Part shown: positions 6,319 to 15,713 of the stretch, one piece after another
Layout of the letters: each line of letters opens with the position of its first letter
How positions within the stretch are numbered: the stretch's first letter is position 1
NCBI GenBank assembly: GCA_018333785.1
Contig: JAGXSU010000060.1
Location: 1 to 51,177 of the forward strand
DNA: 51,177 nucleotides
Direction of reading: 5' to 3'
From: Methylomicrobium sp.
Lineage (GTDB): Bacteria > Pseudomonadota > Gammaproteobacteria > Methylococcales > Methylomonadaceae
Position numbers and translations under genes: made by a program
The notes under the pieces: model-generated
Databases searched by the model: none
What the model was told of the DNA's origin: nothing
What the model saw: the letters and a program-made list of their open reading frames with translations, nothing else

Positions 6319-8067
6319 ATGATCATGAATTGGCATTCAGTTGGCGTTAAAGTGGTGGCCATTACCACAACAGCGTTAGCGATAATCGCAGTAGTATTGT
6401 TGTTTATTTATGGCATATCAGAAAAAGAAAAGCTCATTAGTAATGAAATTCAAAACGCTAGAAATCTGATTTTATTATCTGAATCGGTTCGAGAAAACAC
6501 CAACATCAAGTGGGAAAAGGGAATTTTTTCAACCGAACTGGTTAAGCAGATCGCTCAAAACAGTACCGGAAAAGAAAAAAAGGACAAGGTGTTAGCTACA
6601 GTCCCGGTAATGAATGCTTGGGACGTCATACAATCCAAAGCCAAAGAAGGAAAGTTTCGATTTAAAGCTCCCCGTATAGGGGCGAGAAATTCAGCTAATG
6701 AAGCTGACAGCATTGAACAGGATGCTTTAACCTTTTTTCAAAATAATCCAGACAGTAAAGAATTCGTTTATATCGATGAAGATAAAGAAGAGTTGCGCTT
6801 TTTCAGACCGGTAAAACTTAGCAAACAATGTGAAGTTTGTCATGGCGACCCTGCAACTTCTGAAGCGATCTGGGGAAATGTTCTAGGGGTTGATATTCTT
6901 GATTACCCCATGGAAAACAAACGGGCTGGTGATTTGCACGGCGCTTTTGAAATAATAAGCCCTTTAAGCCAAATCAATGCCCAATTAAAACGCGAGCTTA
7001 TGATTGCAGTGGGTTTTAGCTTCGCAGCACTGATTGTTGTTGGACTTATTGGGGCTTTGACAATGAATTTCGTTATTATTGCCCCTCTGACCGATCTGGC
7101 GTTAAAGCTACAAGATATCGCCGGTGGCGAAGGAAATCTGAGAGCCAGGCTGAGTACTACGGGCAAATCCGAATTTGCCTGGGTGGCAGGCAGCTTCAAC
7201 AGTTTTGTCAAAAAGATAGCCAAAACGGTTGAGCGCATCAGTTCAACCAGCGATCAACTGGCCCAAGCTTCCGTTCGTTTATCCAGCATTACGGAAGAAA
7301 CCGAAAGAGGCGTTGATAAACAACAGTCTGAAACTACCCAGGTAGCAACGGCTATGGAAGAGATGACTGCAACTGTCCAGGAAGTTGCGCGGAATGCGGT
7401 AAGAGCTTCCGAAGCAGCGTCAAAAGCCGATGCTGAAGCATTGTCCGGAAAAAATGTAGTCACAGCTTCAGTGGATGGCATTAACCGGTTGGCCTCGGAA
7501 GTTGAAAATGCCGCTCAGGTTATCCATGAATTGCAGTCGGACAGTAACAGTATCGGTGAGGTCTTGGGAGTTATTCAGGGCATTGCTGAACAAACAAATC
7601 TTCTCGCCTTAAACGCAGCAATTGAAGCGGCAAGAGCCGGTGAACAAGGCAGAGGTTTTGCCGTTGTAGCAGATGAAGTCAGGACATTGGCCAGCCGAAC
7701 ACAAAATTCGACCTTGGAAATTCAGAAGACCATAGAACGCTTACAGGCCCGGGCCGAACAAGCGGTTAAAGTGATGGAAAACGGTAAAAAACAGGCCACT
7801 AACAGTGTAGAACAGGCTGCGTCTGCAGGAGAAGCCATATCAAGCATCAGCCAGAAGATTGATACCATTAATGATATGAATAACCTGATTGCAAATGCTG
7901 CTGCCCAGCAAAGTCTAGTTGCAGAAGAAATTAATCGTAATATCAGCAATATCAGCGCGGTATCTCACGACACTTCGATAGGCGCGAGAAACACCACAAC
8001 GGCATGCAGGGAATTACAAGCTCTCGCCAATCAGCTAAGAGAGGCTGTTAGACAGTTTAAAATTTAA
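6319..8067 (+). CDS. Methyl-accepting chemotaxis protein with haem-binding DUF3365 sensor
   Basis: A 582-residue transducer. I chose ATG 6319, which has GGAGA five bases upstream; an upstream TTG (6289) has no such site. One membrane helix lies at about residues 10-32, followed by a periplasmic domain of about 195 residues with C171-x-x-C174-H175 (QCEVCHGDP), a c-type haem-binding signature typical of DUF3365 (Tll0287-like) sensors. A second helix (about 228-252), a HAMP region and the signalling domain follow, with the conserved hairpin tip [20 protein letters not shown]. It likely senses redox state, oxygen, NO or a similar ligand and signals to CheA/CheW encoded elsewhere. A bidirectional terminator follows it. 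The family is confident; the ligand is inferred. Confidence 0.9.
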   Translation: MIMNWHSVGVKVVAITTTALAIIAVVLLFIYGISEKEKLISNEIQNARNLILLSESVRENTNIKWEKGIFSTELVKQIAQNSTGKEKKDKVLATVPVMNAWDVIQSKAKEGKFRFKAPRIGARNSANEADSIEQDALTFFQNNPDSKEFVYIDEDKEELRFFRPVKLSKQCEVCHGDPATSEAIWGNVLGVDILDYPMENKRAGDLHGAFEIISPLSQINAQLKRELMIAVGFSFAALIVVGLIGALTMNFVIIAPLTDLALKLQDIAGGEGNLRARLSTTGKSEFAWVAGSFNSFVKKIAKTVERISSTSDQLAQASVRLSSITEETERGVDKQQSETTQVATAMEEMTATVQEVARNAVRASEAASKADAEALSGKNVVTASVDGINRLASEVENAAQVIHELQSDSNSIGEVLGVIQGIAEQTNLLALNAAIEAARAGEQGRGFAVVADEVRTLASRTQNSTLEIQKTIERLQARAEQAVKVMENGKKQATNSVEQAASAGEAISSISQKIDTINDMNNLIANAAAQQSLVAEEINRNISNISAVSHDTSIGARNTTTACRELQALANQLREAVRQFKI

Positions 8068-8106
8068 CTGAAAATTTCAGGCAATGTTTTTCATTGTTTA
8101 AATCAA

Positions 8107-8137
8107 AAAAGGCTTTGAATGATTCAAAGCCTTTTTT
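8107..8137. terminator. Bidirectional intrinsic terminator
   Basis: A GGCTTTGAA stem (8111-8119), TGA loop and TTCAAAGCC stem (8123-8131) are flanked by a T-run on the plus strand (8132-8137) and by A's upstream (8105-8110) that form a T-run on the minus strand. It therefore serves both the chemotaxis gene (plus) and the V/A-ATPase operon (minus), which converge here. Confidence 0.9.
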
Positions 8138-8183
8138 GTTTGCCGCCATGATAAGAGCTTTATGCATGGCCTTAATAGGGGAG

Positions 8184-10013
8184 TTACTTAATCACGTTTT
8201 CATTGGCAAGCAGATCAATTTTAGCCATCAACTGATCATATTCTTTTGATTGCCAGGGCGCATAGTTAAGATTTTTAAATAGACCGGTCAAACGGGTAAA
8301 ATAGCTTCTCACTTGTTCCTGATCAGAAAAATGATAGGGATATGAAATCAGCGTATAGATCAAGTTGAACACGGCTTTCTGCCGGTCTAAAGGCACTGAC
8401 ACATCGACTTTATCAAACGCGTCCTGCTGCAAATACACCATATCAAAAAACAAGGACTGCTGGTAAAGAATGAAGTCTTCGAGAGTAATACCCTCCTCAC
8501 CTGCCACTTGGATCATCTGGTAAATGGCATCTCCTCGTCTAAGCAAAGCCAACACTTCACTAACACGCTCAGTCCAGCCTGCATCAAGATTTTCGTCATA
8601 CCAGACTTTAAGTTGTTCCGAATAACGGGACCAGGAAAGCAAAGGATCAACCGCAGGATAAAACCGCTTGTAAGCACGGTCGGCACTCAAACCTAAAAAG
8701 GTCTTTACCGTACTCAATGTTGACTGAGTCACCGGCTCTTCAAAATTACCGCCGGCAGGTGAAACTGTCCCTATTAACGTCATGCTGCCTGTGGTTCCAT
8801 CATGCATTCTGATAACCCCGGCACGTTCATAGACACTCTTTATCGCCGAATCCAGATAGGCAGGAAAGGCTTCCTCGCCGGGAATTTCTTCCAAACGGCT
8901 TGATGTTTCGCGCATCGCTTGAGCCCAACGAGAAGTTGAATCGGCCAGCAATAAAACTTTCAAACCCATTTGCCGGTAATACTCTCCGAGTGTGATCCCT
9001 GTATAGATGGAGGCTTCCCTTGCGGCAACGGGCATGGATGAGGTATTGCAGATAATGATGGTTCTATCCATTAACGATCCACCCGTTTTAGGATCGGTCA
9101 TCATTGGAAATTCGGTGATGGTTTCTACGACTTCGCCGGCTCTTTCACCACAGGCCACCACAATGACGATATCCACTTCGGAATTTCTTGATATGAGTGA
9201 CTGCAAGACTGTTTTGCCCGCCCCGAAAGGTCCGGGAATACAACCTGTTCCACCCAGTGCGATGGGGAAGAAAGTGTCAATCAGTCTCAGGTGAGTAATC
9301 AGCGGTTCGACGGGATAGATACGGGTAGCAAGATTGGTTTTCAGCATCTGTTGAGGCAACGGTCTTCGCACCGGCCACCGCTGTTTTAATGTAACTAATC
9401 GCTCTTTGCCGTTCGCTGATTTTATTTTAGCTACCGGCTCATCAACAGTCACATTTCCCTCTTGAATCCATGTCACCGTGACTTCACCGGCACAATCGAA
9501 GGGAACCATGATCTTGTGGCAAAAACGCCGTTCCTGAACGCTGCCTAGAACCGAGCCTGCTTTGAGCTGAGTACCCACTTTTACAGTGGGCGTAAAAGCC
9601 CATTTGGCATTATGATCCAAAGCAGAATATTCAACGCCTCTAGGCAAAAAATAGCCAAATTCAGCCGCGAGAAGATCCAGTCTGTTTTGCAGGCCATCGT
9701 AGACTTGTCCCAGTAATCCCGGCCCCAATTCCACCGATAATAATTCACCACTTTGTATGACCGGATCACCGACACCGACTCCGATGGTGCTTTCATAGAC
9801 CTGGGCATCGGCTCTATTTCCGTTGATACGCAGCACTTCAGCTTTCAAATGTTCTTGGTGCGTCTTTGCAGTTCGAGAAGGCAGAATATAAATGACTTCA
9901 TTTTTGGTCAGTGGCTTATGACTGTCAGGTAATGTTTCAATTGAAACAATATCATCCTGAACAGCTATAACACGCGCTGTAATCGATGTTTTATCCGAGG
10001 TTGGATTTTCCAT
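8184..10013 (-). CDS. atpA: V/A-type ATPase catalytic subunit A
   Basis: A 609-residue catalytic subunit of the rotary V/A-type ATPase. The Walker A motif GPFGAGKT is at residues 261-268, followed by the ATPase core (VVACGERAGE, LLLADSTSRWAQAMRETSSR, PAYLDSAI), and it carries the A-subunit-specific non-homologous region (about 110-215) absent from F-type beta. It hydrolyses or makes ATP in the peripheral V1/A1 head together with subunit B. It is the last gene of the operon, 20 bp after the DUF2764 gene; in chlamydial and Bacteroidetes-type operons the E-DUF2764-A block comes first instead. The symbol follows bacterial V/A naming; it is not F-type alpha. Confidence 0.95.
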   Translation of the reverse strand: MENPTSDKTSITARVIAVQDDIVSIETLPDSHKPLTKNEVIYILPSRTAKTHQEHLKAEVLRINGNRADAQVYESTIGVGVGDPVIQSGELLSVELGPGLLGQVYDGLQNRLDLLAAEFGYFLPRGVEYSALDHNAKWAFTPTVKVGTQLKAGSVLGSVQERRFCHKIMVPFDCAGEVTVTWIQEGNVTVDEPVAKIKSANGKERLVTLKQRWPVRRPLPQQMLKTNLATRIYPVEPLITHLRLIDTFFPIALGGTGCIPGPFGAGKTVLQSLISRNSEVDIVIVVACGERAGEVVETITEFPMMTDPKTGGSLMDRTIIICNTSSMPVAAREASIYTGITLGEYYRQMGLKVLLLADSTSRWAQAMRETSSRLEEIPGEEAFPAYLDSAIKSVYERAGVIRMHDGTTGSMTLIGTVSPAGGNFEEPVTQSTLSTVKTFLGLSADRAYKRFYPAVDPLLSWSRYSEQLKVWYDENLDAGWTERVSEVLALLRRGDAIYQMIQVAGEEGITLEDFILYQQSLFFDMVYLQQDAFDKVDVSVPLDRQKAVFNLIYTLISYPYHFSDQEQVRSYFTRLTGLFKNLNYAPWQSKEYDQLMAKIDLLANENVIK

Positions 10014-10033
10014 TGAAGATTATTTATTTTGTG

Positions 10034-10702
10034 TTAAAAATCGACAAGTCCGGCGCTAACCAACTCATCAAACCGAAGTTTAGCTTCGTCTCTGTCATAA
10101 CTTGACCACCGACTGATCAAATCCCAGCGCAAAACATAGATGACCACAGCAACGAAATCAAAGTAATGATCGTTTCCGAGTCGGGCATAGTATTGCCAAA
10201 CCAAATCCAACATAAATTTTTCCAATTCCAATGAATCACCGGCTTCAAATAACTTATTGGCTTCAGGTAACCAGGGAATCAAATGACCTATTCCGAATTC
10301 TTTTTCATGCCAGTTTTTTTTAATCAACTCAGGCCATTTACCATATCCGTAAAACCCGTCAGCTGTTGCCGGACTTATTCCTGCCTGACGTATGCGAAGA
10401 GCAGATAAAACGGTACGCAATTCCAATCGCCAGCTGACAATGTGATTAAGGATAGGATTTTTAATTAACGCGAGCAGTTGAGTATTGGCTTTAACAGAGG
10501 ACTGATCGGTTTCATCGATGTTTTTTCCCCAACGCAAGATTGATTCGATACGGGCTAACTCAGCCGCATCGCTTTCTGATAACAAAGCCAAACGCTTATC
10601 CAGCTGAATTCTTGATAACGGCGTTTGTTTCGCGCTTATGAAGCTTTTAGGATGCAGAGGCAAACTGCTCAGTAACAGTATGTATTTGAAGCGGTCGTGC
10701 AT
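10034..10702 (-). CDS. DUF2764 protein of V/A-type ATPase operon
   Basis: A 222-residue protein starting MHDRFKYILLLSSLPLHP, the typical opening of DUF2764 proteins, which are found between subunits E and A in bacterial V/A-ATPase operons lacking a recognisable C subunit. It is rich in Trp, Tyr and Leu and predicted helical, and may take the place of the C (d-type) stator or rotor-neck subunit; this is inferred from context. The start overlaps the E stop as TAATG, implying coupled translation. No membrane segment or signal peptide is evident. Confidence 0.8.
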   Translation of the reverse strand: MHDRFKYILLLSSLPLHPKSFISAKQTPLSRIQLDKRLALLSESDAAELARIESILRWGKNIDETDQSSVKANTQLLALIKNPILNHIVSWRLELRTVLSALRIRQAGISPATADGFYGYGKWPELIKKNWHEKEFGIGHLIPWLPEANKLFEAGDSLELEKFMLDLVWQYYARLGNDHYFDFVAVVIYVLRWDLISRWSSYDRDEAKLRFDELVSAGLVDF

Positions 10703-11391
10703 TATTTAACAATCCCTTGCAATAACGCCCTAAACCTGGGCTGTAAATGCTCGAGCAATAAAGCCGAAACGGCCTCATCCGTTAAGTCAATGACAATGTC
10801 CTGATCGTCGAGTTTGACCTGAATTCCTGCACTGAACTGATCCGAAATCTCAAATTTGACGCCTTCTCGCAAAAGATCAGCCGCTATCGCTGCGGTTAAT
10901 CGGGATAAAATCCCCTGATTCAATTCTTCCGGATTCTTTTTTAAGGCTTCAACCCCTATAACATCTTCAGGTAATTGAAAGGTGATGCGGCTGTTGTGAT
11001 CCATTCCGGTTTTTTCTCGAACTCTGACAGCCAAAGCCATTATCAACTGTTCAATGAAGGCCTCTTTTGCCATCTGTTCGCCCACAACGCCTTTCAATTC
11101 CTTACTGAAACTGCCCAGCAAGGTGTCTCGTAATTTGATCAAGGCATCTCGCCCCGCCAGTCTTAAGGCATCATTACCGGCCGATTTGATGGTTTCGGCT
11201 TCTGCATGAGCTTTTGACAGTATTGCTTGTGCTTCAGATTTGGCTTCTTCAAGCATCCAGTCGACTCTTTTTTGAGCATCGACAATGATTGTTTCTGCTT
11301 TTTCCTGACCGGCATTAACCGCTTCATCCCTTAAACGTTTAATCAGCTCTTCAACGCCGGAAGAGGCAACATGGGTTTTTTCTGCTTTCAT
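10702..11391 (-). CDS. atpE: V/A-type ATPase subunit E (peripheral stalk)
   Basis: A 229-residue protein with a long N-terminal helical, charged, Ala/Glu-rich stretch (residues about 10-90: ELIKRLRDEAVNAGQEKAET, then EAKSEAQAILSKAHAEAETI) and a compact C-terminal domain, as in V/A-ATPase E subunits of the peripheral stalk. It starts 12 bp after the K gene and overlaps DUF2764 by one base. No subunit G is seen in the operon, so the partner of E in the stalk is unclear. The family call rests on architecture and operon position. Confidence 0.82.
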   Translation of the reverse strand: MKAEKTHVASSGVEELIKRLRDEAVNAGQEKAETIIVDAQKRVDWMLEEAKSEAQAILSKAHAEAETIKSAGNDALRLAGRDALIKLRDTLLGSFSKELKGVVGEQMAKEAFIEQLIMALAVRVREKTGMDHNSRITFQLPEDVIGVEALKKNPEELNQGILSRLTAAIAADLLREGVKFEISDQFSAGIQVKLDDQDIVIDLTDEAVSALLLEHLQPRFRALLQGIVK

Positions 11392-11403
11392 GAAAACAAT
11401 CCC

Positions 11404-11853
11404 TTACGATTGAACAATACCGCCGCTGATAACCAACGCAAATATAAATGCAAAAACAGCAAAACCCTCAACAATTGCTGCGGGCGCTATGGATAAACCA
11501 AATATTTCCGGCTTGGCTTTTGATGCATGGATAGCCGAAGCGCAACACTGACCTTGATAGATGGCGCTATACATCAGCGCTAATCCGGCCAAAACGCCGA
11601 TCGCAAAAATACCGGGCGCAACATCGGCAGTTATTGGTCTATTAAGGGTAAACATCACCACAATGCCGTATATAACTTGTGAAGAAGGCATGGCCGATAC
11701 GCCTATATAGCGCCCGTAACCACTTTCTGTGTCCAGCATCGCGCCGATAGCGGCTTGTCCTGCTACCGCACAACCGATAATGCTGCCAATTGCACCCAAG
11801 GCCATGGGAGCATACAAACCAATCCAACCGAGAATTACCATCAGTTCAGCCAT
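11404..11853 (-). CDS. atpK: V/A-type ATPase membrane rotor subunit K
   Basis: A 149-residue proteolipid with four transmembrane helices (two fused hairpins), the 16-kDa V-type form. The essential carboxylate is E129 in the second hairpin (AIVEGFAVFAF). The first hairpin has no Glu but carries S58-Q59-x-x-Y62 (PSSQVIYG). Q100 precedes E129 by 29 residues. This arrangement corresponds to T64-Q65-Y68-Q110-E139 of the Enterococcus hirae sodium-ATPase rotor NtpK, suggesting a sodium-binding site; ion choice is inferred, not shown. It directly follows subunit I, with start and stop overlapping by one base. Confidence 0.9.
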   Translation of the reverse strand: MAELMVILGWIGLYAPMALGAIGSIIGCAVAGQAAIGAMLDTESGYGRYIGVSAMPSSQVIYGIVVMFTLNRPITADVAPGIFAIGVLAGLALMYSAIYQGQCCASAIHASKAKPEIFGLSIAPAAIVEGFAVFAFIFALVISGGIVQS

Positions 11854-13646
11854 TAGCGGCCTCCTTTTTTGGCAAACGCTTTGAAAGGATAACCTTCATC
11901 AGACACACTCCAATTATAAAATTCAATAAAATTCAGACGTAAACCATGAACTACGCCACTCATAAGACATAACACCAAATTTAATCCATGCCCAAATAAA
12001 AGAATGATTATGCTGAATAACAAACCCAATCCAGGCATGGCATGGTAGACCTGAATTGCCAGTTGGTTAAATGTCAAGGCGAGTGATGCGCTGGCTAAAC
12101 CGAGGGCAAATAAACGCATATAGCTCAATACATCGCCAAATAACTGAGTGATTCTTATCGTATTTTTTAGGCCGTCCAGCAAGCGCCCGCCGAGATTTTT
12201 CCATGAATCAAAAGGTTTTTCACTGCTGAATAATATCAACATGACAAACCCAGCTCCCATAACGCCATAACAGATATCTATTACTAATGGATTGTCGTAG
12301 CGTGACAAAAACCAGGAGCCAAAGCCTGCACAAACTATCAATACCCAACCTACTGAGCCAAAAGCCGATGACGACTGTTTGTGCTGATACGCCAAAATCA
12401 AATTAGCCATACTGATATGAATGACGCCAACGCCCATAGACAAAGCCATCATTTGATCGAAGTCATTGATATCGAATAATTTAATGCCACCCAAAAAACT
12501 ATCGCTGGGGGGGCTGTAGCCCATATAGCCGCCTGTTAAAACACCCCAAAATAAAGCTACGCCAACCGTAGTTGCAGCCAAAAAACGCAAGCGTTTTTTC
12601 TTTTCCGTTTGTCCCAAAGCTTTCCATTTCAATAACAGGATCAAACCAAATACTGCCGCATAACCCGCATCGGACAGAATCATGGCAAAAAAGAGTGTAA
12701 ATGAAATGAATACGGCTACCGAAGGGTCCCAGCCTTGATAAGCAGGAGTCTGATAAAAATTGACAACGTCTTCTCCTCCTGCCAGTTCAGCAGGGTTATC
12801 CAATAGCGTTGGCGGTTTATCATCAGCAGTGGGTTCTTCTATCAAAATAGCCAGTTGCCGTTCATCGGCAAACGCTTTTAAGCGGTCCAAGTCCTTTTCA
12901 GGAAGCCAGCCTTGTACCGCAAAAACGCCGCTTTCATATAAAGTCATTCTTTCTGCTAGCGCCAGTTCACTGTTATCTGTCGCTTCATTCAAATGCAATA
13001 TCATCACCGCAATCCAGCGAGTCAATGACTCACGCTCTGCCTGCAGGTCCTCCAGAGCCAGTGTGACTTCATTCAACTGATGCCGTAATTGCGACAAAGA
13101 AATACTGCCGGTATGGGTTCTTGCAACCGGCATAGCTGAATTGTGCGGTTCAGTTTCTGCAACCACCACAACATAGGCGAATTGATTGTTTTGATAGACG
13201 CACTGCCAAATAAGACTGTCAGCAATATCAGTCATCAATCTTTTGGGCACAATGTAAAACCAAAGCTTGAGACCGGCAACTTCTTCCGGACCAGGCAACT
13301 GAAAATCACCCCAGGGTTCAATTTCCTCGATTCGCTTTTTAAGCGCATCCTGCTGATCGGAGAGCGATCGAATACTTGACTTGACGCTGAGCACTTCCTG
13401 CGTAATGGCATCCAAATCGAACTGGTCCGATGAATGCATCTGATGCCGTTTGTGGGGGCACTGATTCAGGTATTTAAGTGCTTCGATAACCTGTTCGGCT
13501 TGATAACATTCGGTGCTTTCTGACGACAGCGGCGACTGCATTGGAATCAGATGCAGAATTCCAATACGTTGCAAATCAATGAGCGCTTGCGTTTTTGCAT
13601 CACTTAAACCGCACAAGGTCACTTTTTTTAATTTGACAATAGCCAT
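11853..13646 (-). CDS. atpI: V/A-type ATPase membrane stator subunit I (a-type)
   Basis: A 597-residue subunit. The N-terminal half (about 1-300) is soluble and contains coiled-coil stretches (VLSVKSSIRSLSDQQDALKK, then HQLNEVTLALEDLQAERESL), forming part of the stator. The C-terminal half has about seven to eight membrane helices, including FGDVLSYMRLFALGLASASL, which carries the conserved Arg of the ion half-channels, and a helix ending in NLVLCLMSGVVHGLRLNFIE. It works with the K ring in ion translocation. It lies between D and K, with one-base overlaps on both sides. Confidence 0.93.
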   Translation of the reverse strand: MAIVKLKKVTLCGLSDAKTQALIDLQRIGILHLIPMQSPLSSESTECYQAEQVIEALKYLNQCPHKRHQMHSSDQFDLDAITQEVLSVKSSIRSLSDQQDALKKRIEEIEPWGDFQLPGPEEVAGLKLWFYIVPKRLMTDIADSLIWQCVYQNNQFAYVVVVAETEPHNSAMPVARTHTGSISLSQLRHQLNEVTLALEDLQAERESLTRWIAVMILHLNEATDNSELALAERMTLYESGVFAVQGWLPEKDLDRLKAFADERQLAILIEEPTADDKPPTLLDNPAELAGGEDVVNFYQTPAYQGWDPSVAVFISFTLFFAMILSDAGYAAVFGLILLLKWKALGQTEKKKRLRFLAATTVGVALFWGVLTGGYMGYSPPSDSFLGGIKLFDINDFDQMMALSMGVGVIHISMANLILAYQHKQSSSAFGSVGWVLIVCAGFGSWFLSRYDNPLVIDICYGVMGAGFVMLILFSSEKPFDSWKNLGGRLLDGLKNTIRITQLFGDVLSYMRLFALGLASASLALTFNQLAIQVYHAMPGLGLLFSIIILLFGHGLNLVLCLMSGVVHGLRLNFIEFYNWSVSDEGYPFKAFAKKGGR

Positions 13647-14248
13647 TAAAGATCTCTGAGCTGTCGATTTTGCTTGGTAATTTTAGCCCTAACCACTCCC
13701 GCGCGCTCAGTATCCGATAAAAATATACGTATTTTTCGTATATTTTGACTGGCCTTGGGAATCAAAACCTTATCGAAAAGATTAACTTTTTGCGTCAATC
13801 TTTTAACGGCTTGTTCCATGATTTCCATACGCTTACGCTGCACAGTCAACGTCACTTTAAGCCTTAGAATGGCCGCCAACTCCTTGACCAACCGATCTAC
13901 CCAATGCGGATATGAATAATTCGAATAGGGCCGGGTCAGCAGTGCCACTTCAGTAATGACGGGAAGTTGAATACCGACGATATTTTCTTCACCTACGGTG
14001 ACTTTGGTTATTTTAACCAATCCCGACAAATCCAAATCACGATTCGAAAGCATGGGAAGGTTTTCAATCACGAAGCGTTCACAGACGGCAATTTCATGCT
14101 CCGTTTCGGCCATTTCAGCAACAATTCTTTTTTTTTCAATAATCAGTTGCTGACGCTTCAAATCCAGCGAAGGCAAATATTGCCGGTAGACCGATAACTT
14201 ATGGGTTTCTTTATGTAAAGAAGCCTTACTCAGTAATAGCTTGCTCAT
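13646..14248 (-). CDS. atpD: V/A-type ATPase subunit D (central rotor shaft)
   Basis: A 200-residue, basic, almost wholly helical protein. It starts MSKLLLSKASLHKETHKLSV and has the long antiparallel coiled coil expected of subunit D, the gamma-like rotor shaft. C-terminal RRLTQKVNLFDKVLIPKASQ, then NIRKIRIFLSDTERAG, is the family's typical end. The start overlaps subunit B by 23 bp. No separate subunit F gene was found in the operon. Confidence 0.9.
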   Translation of the reverse strand: MSKLLLSKASLHKETHKLSVYRQYLPSLDLKRQQLIIEKKRIVAEMAETEHEIAVCERFVIENLPMLSNRDLDLSGLVKITKVTVGEENIVGIQLPVITEVALLTRPYSNYSYPHWVDRLVKELAAILRLKVTLTVQRKRMEIMEQAVKRLTQKVNLFDKVLIPKASQNIRKIRIFLSDTERAGVVRAKITKQNRQLRDL

Positions 14249-15590
14249 GCCGGTCTTTAGGGAAATATTTGTCTATCAACACTTGTTTCATTAACAATTC
14301 GGTTTCATCAAAACATTCGGCAAGCGTTTGCCAGCTTAAGTCCAGGGCTGCTTCCAGGGTCATCGAAACTTGAATATCCATAAACCGCTTTCGAAATAAT
14401 TGGCCAAATTTAAGCAGTTTGTTGTCAAACGGGGACAAATCAAAAGCCATTGCCAGCTTTTGTTCTGCTTCATTGGCCGCAGAGTAAAAACGGATCATGG
14501 TGTTCATGATCTGGGCATGATCTTCCCGGGTTACTTTACCGATAACATGTTGTTTGAGCCGTGATAACGATCCAAAAGGATCCAGCATTCCATCGTGCAG
14601 ATAAAACTGTCCTTCAGTGATATATCCCGTATTGTCGGGTACAGGGTGAGTGACATCATTACCCGGCATGGTTGTGACGGCTAAAATGGTGACCGACCCC
14701 GCGCCTTTATAGTCACAGGCTTTTTCATAACGCCTGGCCAATTGCGAATATAAATCGCCCATATAGCCACGATTTGACGGCACATGCTCCATTGAAATGC
14801 CGATTTCCTTCATCGCATCGGCATACGCGGTCATGTCGGTCATCAGCACCAATACCCGCTTCCCCTCCTCGACCGCAAACCGCTCTGCAACCGCTAAGGC
14901 AAGATCGGGGACCATCAAGCGTTCGACGATGGGGTCTGAAGCTAGATTACAGAACATCACGGTTCTGGCAAAAACACCGGCTGTTTCGAACTGGTTTCTA
15001 AAATAATGAAAGTCATCAAAAATAAGGCCTAATCCAGCGAAAACGACGATATCAGCATCCGCCTGAATACCAATCCGCGCCAGAAAGGCATTAAACGGCT
15101 CACCCGCTATTGAAAAAATAGGAATTTTTTGACTTTCCACCAGACAATTGAACAGATCAATCATCGGCACATCGGTTCGAATCATTCTTGATGCCAAAAC
15201 CCTTTTTAAAGGATTTACCGAAGCACTGACAATTGATACTTTAGGGTCAGGCTGTAAATCGGATCCGCCATCCATAGGGTTGCCAACGCCATTGAATATG
15301 CGACCCAATATATTTTCCGAATAAGTGACTTCCAGGCCATGCCCTAAAAACCGAACCGAAGCATCGGTTGAAATGCCCCGTGTACCGGAAAAAACTTGCA
15401 GCGAGATGTTGCGATCATCGATTTTTATGACTTGCGCCAGTGAGACTGTGCCGTTCGTGTCTTCAACTTTTGCCAAATCGCCAAAACGGGTTCTTATCTC
15501 AGAGTTTTCATTGGAAGGACTGACTCGGACAGTGATAATATTTCCGACTATTGAGACTATGTTGCAGTATTTGACCATTTGCTCAATCAT
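14226..15590 (-). CDS. atpB: V/A-type ATPase subunit B (regulatory head subunit)
   Basis: A 454-residue non-catalytic head subunit. It has the beta-barrel start (YCNIVSIVGNIITVRVS), then GRIFNGVGNPMDGG, the degenerate nucleotide-binding region (IFSIAGEPFNAFLARI in place of a P-loop), VLVLMTDMTAYADAMKEI, and the conserved RGYMGDLYSQLARRYE and PGNDVTHPVPDNTGYITEGQ. It is the promoter-proximal gene; ATG at 15590 has GAG about 8 bases upstream, and an ATG five codons further is a possible alternative. A candidate promoter lies at 15674-15702. Confidence 0.95.
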   Translation of the reverse strand: MIEQMVKYCNIVSIVGNIITVRVSPSNENSEIRTRFGDLAKVEDTNGTVSLAQVIKIDDRNISLQVFSGTRGISTDASVRFLGHGLEVTYSENILGRIFNGVGNPMDGGSDLQPDPKVSIVSASVNPLKRVLASRMIRTDVPMIDLFNCLVESQKIPIFSIAGEPFNAFLARIGIQADADIVVFAGLGLIFDDFHYFRNQFETAGVFARTVMFCNLASDPIVERLMVPDLALAVAERFAVEEGKRVLVLMTDMTAYADAMKEIGISMEHVPSNRGYMGDLYSQLARRYEKACDYKGAGSVTILAVTTMPGNDVTHPVPDNTGYITEGQFYLHDGMLDPFGSLSRLKQHVIGKVTREDHAQIMNTMIRFYSAANEAEQKLAMAFDLSPFDNKLLKFGQLFRKRFMDIQVSMTLEAALDLSWQTLAECFDETELLMKQVLIDKYFPKDRHEQAITE

Positions 15591-15673
15591 GTTTTATCTC
15601 GATAGATCATATTAACAGTGATAAATATTCTAATGCTTTTGGACGGATTTACACTTTAAAATCAGCAAAGCTA

Positions 15674-15702
15674 ATTGCATTTATGCACTACAAGGACGTC
15701 AA
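15674..15702 (-). promoter_or_regulatory. Candidate sigma-70 promoter for V/A-ATPase operon
   Basis: On the minus strand TTGACG (15697-15702) and TGCAAT (15674-15679) are separated by exactly 17 bp and lie about 85 bases before the subunit B start. The -35 box is good (5 of 6 matches); the -10 box is weak (4 of 6). This is a by-eye match only. Confidence 0.35.
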
Positions 15703-15713
15703 GAATAATCCTC

